Source: Buddleja alternifolia (taxonomy: Eukaryota > Streptophyta > Magnoliopsida > Lamiales > Scrophulariaceae). Taken from it: a stretch of 64,000 bases of DNA. Positions 50,105 to 64,000 of this stretch are shown here, piece after piece. The position numbers were made by a program, and so were the translations under genes. Under the pieces are notes generated by a model. The model was not told the DNA's origin and did not search any database. It saw only the letters and a list, made by a program, of their open reading frames with translations. Each line of letters begins with the position of its first letter. The stretch's first letter is position 1. The stretch spans positions 54,425,149 to 54,489,148 of the forward strand of contig CM033392.1 in NCBI GenBank assembly GCA_019426215.1. The letters run 5' to 3'.

Positions 50105-50998
50105 TCTGAAAAATTACAAGCAAGCAATGCCGATATAAGCCTTGAAGGCAAATCCCATCGAGTCTAATACTAAATTACACTACAGCTACTCCTAATTTAC
50201 GCTACAATCTACTCCTACATTACGCTAGAAACTACTCCTAAGGCTAGAGCTAATTCTAAGAGAACTGAAAATGTAGAAGTCTGATGATCTTGTGATGTCT
50301 TTTTTCTTTTTTTCTCTTCGCGCTTATATACTCCACTTCTTTTGTCGGTTTCTTCGCAACCTCCACATTCTCCTCTACTACTGGAACCGCTGTCAACCGT
50401 CTTCAACCGCTCTTTCAAATCTTTTCAAATTAGCGCGTCTTTGCAGATGATTTGGTTATTTGGACTTCATTTTATTTCTTCAGATTTGATTTTTGGGCTT
50501 TTGTTAATCCAGCCCATGTTTTTGCCATTTTCTGAATTTAATGAGCCTTGTCTTATCTATTTGTAGGCCCAATTTTTCTTTCTTTTCGAGTTTTTCCTGC
50601 TTAACTCAGCCCCTTCTTTTCGAATTTCTATGGCTTGGGGTCTGTGCACCTTTATCAAAAGTTTCATCCTCACCTGCTCTTTGTTTCACAGTGTTCGAGA
50701 GATGTTGACTTAAAAAATCCACCAAATTCACACATTTCATCTTAGACAACAAAAGCCAGCAAATAATAATTAATTCCATCGAAAAACGTGTGTGATCTCC
50801 ATGGGAAACCTTAGAACAGATGTGAATTCAATTACCTTGCTCGAGCAGGGTAATTCCACTGAAATGCTCGAGCTGGAGCTCTCGAGACACTTGACTCATC
50901 CTTTTCTTGTTAAAATCGACGAAAGCCACGAATTGATCTTGGTTTGGGAATCCGGATCTGTTTTTTGTTTCCGCTGCGCATGCCCAACAGGATTCTCA
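50105..50998. other. Probable LTR-type sequence, lineage unknown
   Basis: No gene. A minus-strand TATATAAGCGCG (complement of about 50319-50330) suggests a promoter on that strand. The right end (TGCGCATGCCCAACAGG...CTCA) runs into a tRNA-Met site at 51003, as the end of a plus-strand LTR would. The two signals point in opposite directions, so more than one remnant may be present. Confidence 0.3.
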
Positions 50999-51002
50999 AT
51001 AG

Positions 51003-51015
51003 TGGTATCAGAGCC
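51003..51015 (+). promoter_or_regulatory. tRNA-Met primer-binding site of a copia remnant
   Basis: TGGTATCAGAGCC begins four bases after a possible LTR end CTCA. No gag or pol follows. Confidence 0.6.
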
Positions 51016-51582
51016 AAATTTGTTGGCTTCGTTGATTTTAGTTTGCATGATTTGCATGTTTGGTTTGATTATCATGTTTATTGCATTTGGGTGATTTAGA
51101 ATCATCATAATTATGGATCGAAAAATTTGGATTCTTTTTGAATCAATCTTGTTTAGATTGTGAATCTGATTTTATGTTCATGTATATGCTGCTGTTTCGT
51201 GAATTAACTTGATTGATCTGATAAATTCGAAAAGTTGATTTCGAATCAATTTGATTGAATTGAAATTATTAAATTATTAAATCTACAATTTGTTTCTGAA
51301 ACAATTTTGATTTTGGGCCAATGAATCTGGAATTGAGTTTTGAATTGTGGATTCATGGAACAAAATTCTGGGCTAAATCTAAGATTTCTGGAATTTTGGA
51401 TCTCGGCGTTGGTTTAATGTGGCTTTGGGCTTTGTTGATAACGAATATGTTCAAACTGACGAATATCAAACTCTAGTTGTGATTATTCGCGTGATTTTTG
51501 ACCAATTTCACTTTGGAACACTATTTCAACTGATACAACTTGCTATCACCCGAGCCAGTCTAAAAGTTCTTATTTACGTGAG

Positions 51583-52115
51583 CCTATTTTGAAATATATC
51601 CAATGTTTTTTGGCTTAAAATTACTCGGGCAGGAAAGATAGTCCCGACACTTTCACTAAAGCCGAGTTCTATTTCATTTGGTGTATGCAAAACAAAATCA
51701 AAGTTAATTTGGGTATTTGGCTAGCCACTCAATTCCAATCTGCCTCGAACAAAAAACGTCTTATCTTAAGTTCTTACATTACACATTTAGCTGTTTCTCT
51801 TAAATTGTTTGATTTGAGTAACACTAATATGCACATTTCTTGTCACATGGAACCATTGGATATTGATTGCTTGCATAGGATGGGAATCGTGTCTCTCAAC
51901 CACGGACGTGCTACTTTTACATCTTCGGGACCCACACTGCTTAATCGAAAAAGCAAAAACACCGCGATGTGGAGGAGTTACCGAGTGCCACTACCTCCTC
52001 TACTCTCGAGACCTCAGACATGCCTTCTTTCTCTAGCCACTTCGAGGATCGGCTCAACCGTATTGAATCTAAGTTGGACCGAATCCTTACTCACTTCCAT
52101 ATTCCACCGGATTGA
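51583..52115 (+). pseudogene. Athila-type post-pol ORF fragment
   Basis: Pieces in two frames: KYIQCFLA, a stop at ~51616, SGRKDSPDTFTKAEFYFIW, VNLGIWLATQFQSASNKK, then PLDIDCLHRMGIV. After a frameshift comes a coiled-coil end, FEDRLNRIESKLDRILTHF, with stop TGA 52113-52115. The pattern is that of the ORF found in Athila-group gypsy elements outside pol. Its function is not established. Confidence 0.6.
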
Positions 52116-52195
52116 TCTTGGGTTCACTCATCTATGTTCAGGGAGTCCCATTTCTTTACCTCCATTTTCTATTCCTCTTATGCTTTATATTTTTA

Positions 52196-53290
52196 TACAT
52201 TGGGGACAATGCATGTAATAAGTGTGGGGGAGGGGGTTAAATCCTTTGTCGTGGTGTGTGTTATAATTCTCTTAGTGTGCAACGAGTTAAGTTAGTGTAA
52301 ATTTTTTTCAAAATATCAATTCTTTTGATTTGAAAAATTTGTTGAAATTCATGAGAGAAGTCAAGCATGCTTATGCCATTACAATTGTTAAAGTACATGC
52401 TTCTTTGAGAAATTTACGGAAGTTTGTAATCTAGCATAATTATGTATGTGATGTTTGACTCGCAGAAATCCATTGATATGTTTTTTAGGTTCAAATTTTG
52501 GTGTAATTAAATTGATGATGAATTGAAAATATGGGTATTAAGATCCTATGAAGTAGTTTGTGCTTAAAAGGTGTATGATATAACCTCTTGTAGAGCCTAG
52601 GGCTAACTACACTGAAGGGATTAAGCTTGAGGAGTTTTCAAGCTTGGTAACCTAAGGCCAACTAGTTTGGGATCTATTGGCCCAAACTTGCTACTGTGTT
52701 AGTATCCTAATAGGGCTATAAGAGGGTATAAAATGATAAAAGATAAACTTGTTGAGTAATCGGGTGCATTCATGACCAATGTTTGTATTCGCATCAAAAT
52801 ACAAGTAATTGCTTAAGTAAATGAAAGTGTAATATTGGTTCTAATTTGTTATTAAATGCTTGAGGAGATAGAAATGGATAATGCGAGTTGAATGTTGTAT
52901 ACGTGATACTACAGTCATGGATTTTTGCAAATTTTTGAAGAGTTTGTTTGGATATGAAAATGATAGTTGAGGCATGATTGACATCTTTAAAGAATCTTGT
53001 TAAAAATATTTGATGATAAAGGTTAATGTTTGGAAAAAAAAAGTTTCTTTGACTTGCTTGTTGTACACTGAGAGATCAATTTTGTGGGTATATCGTCTGC
53101 AAACCCTCACGAGACATAACACGTCCACTAGGGTAACCTAGAGGTTTAAAGGCGTGTTGCATACGCTAAATGCAATTGTGATACCTACGAAAGTGGTTAG
53201 TTTTAGTTGTTTTCGTTATTTTTATTTTTCTTGATTTTTGAGTCTTTTGTCTTTGCATGCGAACGTGCAAGAGCTAAGTGTGGGGGAATT
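52196..53290 (+). other. Athila-type 3' untranslated region with purine tracts
   Basis: TTGGGGACAATGCATG and AAGTGTGGGGGAGGGGG (52217) follow the ORF. A second AAGTGTGGGGGAATT (53276-53290) directly precedes the LTR and is the likely polypurine tract. Confidence 0.6.
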
Positions 53291-54531
53291 TGTTAGTGTG
53301 CATTTTATGCATATTTTTCATATTTTCTTTCTTCTTTAATTGCAATTTGAGTTTAAATAATAGGTATTTATTATGATTTTTATTTTGGTTGGTGAAATTT
53401 CAAAGAAGAAGAAAAAGGAAGAAAAAGATGGAGAAAAGGAGAAAAGAAAGGAACTACACGGTATTTTAGAGTGAAGTAGGAAGAGAAAATCCTAAGTTTT
53501 AGGAGCTTTCCTATTTTTTAGAAGTCTTATTAGTGTTTTATCTTAGTAAGGAATTAATTTTCTTATTCCATTATAATTAGAGTTTTATTTAGTTAGGAGT
53601 CCTTTTTGGCTAGGCATATATTATTAGATATAGCTGGAATTTTTTTTTTCTCCTACACTTCATACTACACGTTTTTGAAAAAAGAAGAAGAGAAAATTTC
53701 TGCATTTTGCTTTTGTTGAAGATGTATTGCTAAAAACTCAAGTTCTAACCGAGGATATTTGAAGTTTTAATTCTACAAAATTTGTGAGATCTAATTTATT
53801 CTTTTTTTTTTATTCTTGAATATTTACATATTCTTTGTGCTTGTTGAAATTATTGTTTCAATTAATTGGGTAATTCGGCCGGTTGTTTAATTGTTGGAAT
53901 AATATATAGCTAATTAGAATTCCAATTCCGTAATTGTTTGGTTAATTCTAATATTTGTAGCAATTAATAACGTTGATTATGAACACATTTTCGATTGTTA
54001 TTATGGGAACATGTAATCTAATTTAAATAAACTGAGATTGTGAGTTTGTTAATTAGATTTGGTGTTTCTCTAATCCTTAAAGCTATTGTTGAATTAAATC
54101 TTAAGAGCTTGTTTAGGGTTATTCAATTAATAAGGGAAATAATCAAAGAGCTTGTTTTGATTATCAATAAAATAAAGAGAAACGAGGTTATTAGAGCTTG
54201 TTAACAGCTCTAGCCAATTTATTCAAGAATATCGAATTATCTTTGCATCGAGGATCAAATTATAGAATTAAAACGGATAAAATTTCTTAGGCTAGAATCT
54301 CACCACATATTGATTTCTTGTACTTGTTTAATTTTGCATCTCTTGATTTTAATAATTTTTGTTATTTATTTTAATTTTTATTCTAATCGATTATTAAAAA
54401 TTCCCCCCTCTTTATTTTAAATTTTAGTAATTTGAGAATTAATCTGAACCAATCCCTGAGAAATCGACCCTGCTCACCACTATATGCAAATTTAGGAGTA
54501 GGAATTATTTTTGAAGGTTCGACACCTAACA
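53291..54531 (+). mobile_element. 3' LTR of a truncated Athila-type element
   Basis: It starts TGTTAGTGTGCATTTTATGC and ends CGACACCTAACA (inverted TGTTAG/CTAACA). 1241 bp. The end zone (CAATCCCTGAGAAATCGACC, CTCACCACTATATGCAAATT) resembles Athila LTR ends. The 5' LTR and pol are missing. Confidence 0.65.
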
Positions 54532-55939
54532 TCGGCATTTGACGAACAGAGCCTAGAGCTCTCATCATCATCAAGGAACCATCTCTAACCCTCTGGTGTC
54601 AAAGAAACACCACTTAGTAAATTATTTCTGAATATGATTCACATACTGAGGAGTAGAGGGGCAAGTAGTGGGGAAGTAGGAATGGAATAAACAAATAGCT
54701 AGCTAGCGAACGAATAGCTAGCCAGTAGTAGTAAACGACTAGCTAGTGAACAAATAGCTAGCTAGTAACTAGTTAATATGCAAAGGCTAGCTAGCTAATA
54801 CGCAAAGGCCATGAAAATTTGATATTTCAAGGCCAAGTAATTTTCAGCATTTAAAAGGCCAATTGCTAACTAATGAATTCGAACATAGCAAAAATGCCCA
54901 AGAGGCATCGCCCCCACCATTCATTGAATCCCACCAATGGTGTGTTAAAATGGCCAAGTGCCTAAACTAGTGCTCATGAAGCACAAGGTACTATGGCAAA
55001 ATGAGCAGACAAAAGATAGTCTTGCTAGACACAATTAAACACCACTTACTCAAAAAGGAGTAAACAAAGGGTGAGACCAAACTCTAAGTTAGCCCTTCGC
55101 TAGCGAAAGATAACATTTACCCCGTACAATCCTTACTCCCTAAGATATTAACCATGCAAATACACTAAGGAGTAGGGGGCAAGGAACCTTATGAGGTGCT
55201 AAGTCCACCCGCCAAAATTTTCCACCCACCAAATCTAATCATGGGGGTAGGAAAAACGAAACATGCCATGAGCACAACAATGCCACAATGGGCACCTATT
55301 GGCATCACACGGTGCTAATAAGTAACCCCACCGCTGACACCCCGACAAAGCTCATGAAGCAACGGGTTAGGAAAACAACAGACCTACTCAAAGCCTACTA
55401 AGAGCCAATGAGTAACTCACAAATGTGCTAAGTCAAAAGCAAGAATGCTGCTAACATTCGACTAGCTCATAGCCATACTAGCAAAAAGCATCCATAAGAT
55501 AAATTACATGGATACGTACATAAGGCCTGTAAAAAAGCCATAAGTCGCCCCCGTTAAATGGCAATAAGCCCCGGGTCAACGACCCAGTAGAAGATGCCTC
55601 GCCGCCACCGCGAGGCAAGAGACCTCACGGTGGCACCACGGGGCACACGCCTCGCGGACACCGCAAGGCATTGCCAGCCGCGAGGCACTATACCTCGCGA
55701 CCAACTGCGAGGCAATCCCTCGAGGGGTCGCCACACGGTGACCTCCCCCTGGTCGTAGGGCCTAAAGCCTCCCCCATATTTTTTTTTATCTTAACCCCCA
55801 CGTATGGGAATACGAATCTTGCTATAAAATAACCCCCAAGTTGGTGGGTCTAAACAAGCTAGCAAAACGCTAATGTTTTCAAAACACTAATGGGCAACTG
55901 GCTATCAAAACCATAGTATTTTTTTGGGTGAAATCCTAC

Positions 55940-56165
55940 TAAAGATACGAAGTACCCCATTAGCACTTATGAAGCTCCGAAGTACAAAGCATCCCACTAA
56001 TGCTCATAAATTCGAGAGGTACAAGACACCCCGTTGGTGCTCATGAAGCCACGGGGTACAAAAAAAACCCGCTAGTGCTCATGAAGCCATGGGGCACAAC
56101 AAATCTATTAAGTAATTGACCTAGTGCTCATGAAGCCATAGGGTATACCCCTCTAGAGCTCGCGA
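55940..56165 (+). repeat. ~38-bp minisatellite
   Basis: TAGTGCTCATGAAGCCA-GGG repeats, spaced at about 38, 39 and 49 bases, become more regular to the right. Confidence 0.75.
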
Positions 56166-56589
56166 AGCCACGAAGAAAGAAGTAAAACTTACTTGAGGTC
56201 TAAAAAAGGCCTAACATATGATTCACTGATAAATATGCCATACGAGGCTAGACCATGGTGTCAGGGCTCACCCGTTTATACGAGGTGACTTGCGCAACAT
56301 CTAGGCTAGGAATTACACGGAGGGCAAAAAAACTCAGCAAATGTCCCCAAGGCTACACGCCGCAACGACACACAACCATGAGGTTTAAGAGGAGGCCCCG
56401 TAGGACAGCAACCGGGCCACCCCTCGTCAGAAATGGGCGATGCGTCCGCTCGCTACCAAAATCCCTCTTGAAGGTGAAAAACTCTCCTACCCGATGGGTG
56501 AGCACAAAAGTTTTCAACGTTTGGTCCAACCTACTTCATGGGTGTTATATCAGAAAACATCCAACAAACGCAAAAGGCCATAAAAAATA

Positions 56590-57150
56590 AATCTAACACT
56601 ACGATGAGGACCTTGCTCACTCACCATAGAGATCAAGGACTTTGCCCCCTCACTTTGAGGCAAAAGACCTGGCCCACTCACCATAGAGGCCAAGGGTTTT
56701 GGCCCCTTACCTCAAGGCACAAGACCTGGCCCACCTTACCCCCTCACCTCGAGGCAAAGGACCTTGCCCAATCACCATAGAGGCCAAGGACTTTGACCCC
56801 TCACCTCGAGGCAAAAGACCTTGCCCATTCACCATAGAGGCTAAGGACTTTGGCCCCTCACCTCAAGGCAAAAGACCTTGGCCCTTCATCATAGAGGCCA
56901 AGGACTTTGCCCCCTCACCTCGAGGCAAAAGACCTTGCCCATGCATCATAGAGGTTAAGGACCATGCCCTCATCACCACATCTAGAGGCCAATGACCTTG
57001 TCCCTTCACTTAGAGGTAAAGGACCTTTCCCACTCGCCACAGAGCCAAGGCCTTTGCCCCCTCACCTTGAGGCAAAGGACATTGCATTCTCACCTAGTAG
57101 CAAAAGCAAAGCTCTTACCCCTTTTGTCTCCTCACCTCTAGGCAAAGTCC
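56590..57150 (+). repeat. 57-bp minisatellite
   Basis: The unit contains CACCATAGAGGCCAAGGACT, TTGCCCCCTCACCTCGAGGC and AAAAGACCTTGCC. AAGGA occurs at 56786, 56843, 56900 and 56957, exactly 57 apart. Outer copies are degenerate. Confidence 0.9.
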
Positions 57151-57735
57151 CATCAAAAAAATTATAGGTCCCCTCTGGGATACTAAACCCCAGATAGACG
57201 CCTTAGAATTCTAAGTCCCATTTGAGACAACAAGCATCCTTTGGGCGACGCGCAAGCCTCCCCTTAGGCCAGACGTGCACCCCTCTCTTTATAAGGTGCA
57301 TCTCATGAATAAAGGTGTGCTTGAAGCACCTCTCACCAACTAAAATTCCTCTAAAGGGCCTCGTCGGCTAATTTAATAACCCCTCCGAGGTTATTAGTCA
57401 AGCTGGGAAGTAGCTCATAACTTAAGAGCTCCCCCCTAAGACATGAAACACATACCCGGATTGACACACCTCACACACTTTGGCATTGCAAGGTATCCGA
57501 CCTCGCAACATTTGATCCCAAGGCATTCGACCTCGCGGTGCTTGACCCTGGGGCATCAGTCCTCAAGGTAACTACGGGTGTTGCCTTAAGTCGACACCTA
57601 CATTACCTCGAGGTAACACTTAAAATATCCCCCTTCAAAGGGTGACTTGTTAGGCCCTCCAAGGCGCTCAAGTTTGGCATACATATTCCTACTCCGGGGT
57701 ATCCTATAAGGTACACCTGGGAGTGAGGGACATTA

Positions 57736-58216
57736 TGATGTGCACCAAAAATATCTAGGACACTATGGTAATTAATCGACACCCGGCTAGAGTCAGGGCT
57801 CCACCCTTGGGTATAAACCAGAAGTGAACATACTAGTCAAGCCCAAAAGGACTAACGACCCATTAAGAGTACCTGGGTTAGTTTATTAGTCTAAGGGTAA
57901 TGTTATTAAACCTGATCGGCTGCTGATAAAGCGAAGCCTACGACCCATAGCCCACTACCAGCTCCCTATAAATTGGGAAATAATCATTATCTACTCTCTC
58001 TAAAAAAATTCACTGGCAAGAAATGAGAGTAAAACTAATACAAAAGTTCGAATTGACTTGATCCCACATAAGTCGGGTACGTAGGCAGCTCACTTAAACA
58101 GTAAATGCAGTCTATACATTCATCAAACTCTAATCTAGTTTGTCGTTCGTTGGATCGATTCCACCATCCCACATGATCAAACCCGTGACATTCAACTAGT
58201 GACGATGTTTACATCA
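57736..58216 (+). mobile_element. 3' LTR of the second Tat-like element
   Basis: It starts TGATGTGCACC after a purine-rich tract and ends GATGTTTACATCA. TATAAATT at 57967-57974. The left LTR is not in the window. Confidence 0.5.
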
Positions 58217-58246
58217 TCAGTATCAAAGGTGCTTAATAGAGAGCAT

Positions 58247-58500
58247 TTTTTTTTTTGGGTTTTCTAAGGTATCCCCACAGCGGACCGCCGTGAGATTAAT
58301 TCCTCGCGCCACTGTCAGCGAACTAAGCGGTAGGAGGTTGGCCAAGTAGTTTTTTCTATTCAAAAGGGTTGGGATTCGAACTCCTAACTACTTGGGTAAG
58401 AATTGGAATTCAAACTCCTAACCACTTGGATAAGAGTTGGGATTCAAACTCTTAACTACTTGGGTACCCAAGGTACGAACCGCTGAGCCACTGCTCATTT
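58247..58500 (-). mobile_element. tRNA-derived SINE
   Basis: Read on the minus strand it begins GAGCAGTGGCTCAGCGG (box A-like), carries AGTTCGAATCCC (box B-like), and ends in an A-tail. A 15-bp duplication, CTTAATAGAGAGCAT / CTTAACAGAGAGCAT, flanks it (58232-58246; 58501-58515; one mismatch). A ~37-bp unit around box B is present three times. No coding capacity. It lies just upstream of NAT9. Confidence 0.8.
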
Positions 58501-58569
58501 CTTAACAGAGAGCATCGGCCATGGGGGCGGGCAACCAAACATTGCCTAATTGTTTGAGTTAGCGGCGTT

Positions 58570-58698
58570 TGTCTCACGGAGGCACACTAGTCACTCTTGC
58601 TTGCTTACCACTTATTAGTTAGCACAAATTACACCAAAATCCCATTATCATTTTCTCTTGCCTCAGCTCACCTCCCGCTGCTGCTGCTGAAAGTGAAG
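58570..58698 (+). other. NAT9 5' untranslated exon
   Basis: It ends at GTGAAG|GTAATC (58698). The start is approximate: there is no clear TATA box, and the stretch is pyrimidine-rich (TCTCTTGCCTCAGCTCACC) with CTG repeats at the end. Intron 1 runs to 59067. Confidence 0.5.
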
Positions 58699-58984
58699 GT
58701 AATCAATCCATCATCATATTCGTGAAATTAGGTTTGATTTTGTTGAAAAACTGCAATCTTTGTTGATGAGGTTGATATATATGTTTCATTTCAACCGGTT
58801 GCATATGAATTGTTTGATCTAATGTCTGAATCAAACTAAAACTTTGCTTTTGAGCATTTCTCAACTTCTTTCATCTTTTCTTGAAGCTCGTTAAACAATC
58901 AAAATCTTTTTTTTTTTTTTTGTCTATATTCCCATTGAAGGCCTCAGCTGGTGAAGTTGTAAATGAAGTGTTTGCTCCATTTGA

Positions 58985-62875
<3,891 letters not shown>

Positions 62876-63436
62876 CCCATAAGTACCATTCTTCCAATAT
62901 TTCAGGCAAAAATGTGTGCTCATTTGTGAATATTCTACTTCACAACTAGCCACACAAGCCATTAGACACCTTTAATGCGGAACGATTTGGACCCTTAGAA
63001 TAATTCTTGTGGTTTGAGTAAGTTGTATTTGTGGGCAGGAGTTATAAGAAATGAGGCATGAAATAACTGTCCATTTTTTACTTTTAATTTGTTCTTCATA
63101 TCATATTGCTCCAGAAGTTGCGTGTACTAGATTACGACTGAGTAGTTGCATGCATTAGTTCTATAGTGTTTCACTCTTTATTTGTTGCTCCCGCCAGATT
63201 ACTCCAAGGGAATTTTCCATTTGTATTATATGTCTAAACAGTTTCATTGCATTCTTTCCCTAAATTCCGGGAACCTGGACAAATGTATTGAACATTTTTG
63301 TAGGCTGAAAATGCAAATTATCATATGGTACATATACATGTAGAACTTGTGTCATAGTTTTTAGAAGTACAATAAACTTGGTATATATAGTCGATTATCT
63401 TATGAACCATTCAAGTACAAGATTATATCCCGTCTT
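62876..63436. other. Convergent intergenic region / 3' UTRs
   Basis: The 560 bases between the two stop codons. No third gene. AATAAA at 63371 could serve NAT9. Confidence 0.6.
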
Positions 63437-64000
63437 TTAAGCTGACTGGAAATCGAGTTTCCCCATTGACTGAAGATTAGGAGGTGATGTTGAATGAATG
63501 CGAGGAATATTGCTTGAAACCGAACGTCCAGCTTGCCATACATGATTAACCATGGTTCCATTTTGTAGTGGCCCAATTATAGCAAATATTGTCATCTCAT
63601 TGTTTTTATATTCTGCTGAGATATTTGAAAGCTGAAAACTGAGTTGTGTTGGTAGCATTGATGGATTGTAGCTTTTTATTGATGTTGGATAAACGGTGAT
63701 GCTACCATTGGCATTATGAAAAGCAACTAGAGCTTGTGATCCAACCATGCCTATGCCCGTAGGATTGGTTGCCCAAGCAATCCAGCCCCCTGAACCTATC
63801 CTAGCTCTGTATGCAATTGAGACTTTTCTGAGGGCTGTATTGTAATTCCAGTGAAGATGAGCTCCTAAGTAAGGGAGATCACTGCAGGAATTAAAGACTC
63901 TGGCGGGCGAGAAAGTGTAATTAGAGCATGTGTAGCAGAGGAAATGGTCAAAAAAGAAACAAAAATGTTGAATAGGAGGAAATTGACTGTAAAAACTGCA
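63437..64000 (-). CDS. DOMON-domain protein (AIR12/cytochrome b561-DOMON family), partial
   Basis: The minus-strand reading from the window edge shows CSNYTFSPARVFNSCSDLPY, GGWIAWATNPTGIGMVGSQA, an NGT glycosylation site and VWQAGRSVSS. It ends SMGKLDFQSA then TAA. This is the secreted DOMON heme-binding domain of plant AIR12 and b561-DOMON proteins, which act in redox at the cell surface. In b561-DOMON members the conserved MGxLDF motif leads on to a six-helix cytochrome b561 domain. Here the frame stops at once and no helices follow before NAT9, so it is either AIR12-like or truncated. The hydrophobic stretch upstream (63930-64000, like a signal peptide) is in a different frame, which suggests a frameshift or an unseen exon arrangement. 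Confidence 0.75.
   Translation of the reverse strand, partial: CSFYSQFPPIQHFCFFFDHFLCYTCSNYTFSPARVFNSCSDLPYLGAHLHWNYNTALRKVSIAYRARIGSGGWIAWATNPTGIGMVGSQALVAFHNANGSITVYPTSIKSYNPSMLPTQLSFQLSNISAEYKNNEMTIFAIIGPLQNGTMVNHVWQAGRSVSSNIPRIHSTSPPNLQSMGKLDFQSA

Larger units (their letters stand above)
54532..57735 (+). other. Non-coding 3' region of a second Tat-like element
   Basis: No reading frame is credible. GC content is higher than around it. It holds a GCGAGGCA-rich palindromic block (55570-55735) and two minisatellites. It ends in GAGTGAGGGACATTA just before an LTR start. Tandem repeats in the region between pol and the 3' LTR are characteristic of Tat/Ogre elements. The left boundary is not defined. 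Confidence 0.45.

Overview
This window is nuclear DNA of a flowering plant, most likely a eudicot. The evidence is AT-rich sequence, T-rich GT-AG introns, a plant pararetrovirus integration, and plant transposon families (hAT, Mutator-like, CACTA, Sirevirus/copia, Tat and Athila gypsy, a tRNA-derived SINE). The species cannot be named from this sequence. Only the last 5.5 kb (58.5-64.0 kb) holds ordinary host genes. The other ~58 kb is transposon-on-transposon sequence, and most boundaries can be fixed from target-site duplications (TSDs).

Left to right: a hAT-like MITE (659-801) and an ~0.8 kb hAT element with a GC-rich core (860-1668); an apparent solo LTR (2193-7312) interrupted by a Mutator-like element full of a 22-bp minisatellite (3436-6378); and a three-layer nest from 7.8 to 30 kb. 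The outer layer of the nest is a TIR element with 9-bp TSDs (7830-29961). Inside it is a nearly full-length but decayed endogenous caulimovirid (about 8042-29744, ~7.75 kb without its insert), in the order tRNA-Met site, coiled-coil ORF, coat protein, movement protein, protease-RT-RNase H, downstream ORF, 35S-like promoter. Inside the movement-protein gene is a minus-strand Sirevirus-type copia element (10166-24107) with 1.5-kb LTRs.

Next comes a gag-only Tat-lineage element (30317-35463) carrying an antisense accessory gene, another Mutator-like element (35632-36499), an orphan gene-like exon pair (37.15-38.88 kb), a CACTA element with a 276-bp hairpin (39471-41073), two tandem fold-back elements, two more Mutator-like elements (44816-45127, 47725-49081), a second hAT end (to 46756), copia and Athila remnants (51.0-54.5 kb), a minisatellite-rich tail of a second Tat-like element (to 58216), and a SINE (58247-58500).

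The right edge carries an N-acetyltransferase 9 (NAT9) homologue on the plus strand, with seven exons and a complete 195-codon reading frame. A convergent DOMON-domain gene follows on the minus strand and runs off the window. The most unusual observation is that two unrelated retrotransposons here each carry an accessory gene that looks host-like: a TATA-like box, a leader, and short GT-AG introns. In the Sirevirus it lies downstream of pol in sense; in the Tat element it is antisense. All retroelement and viral genes carry stops and frameshifts and are described as they stand.
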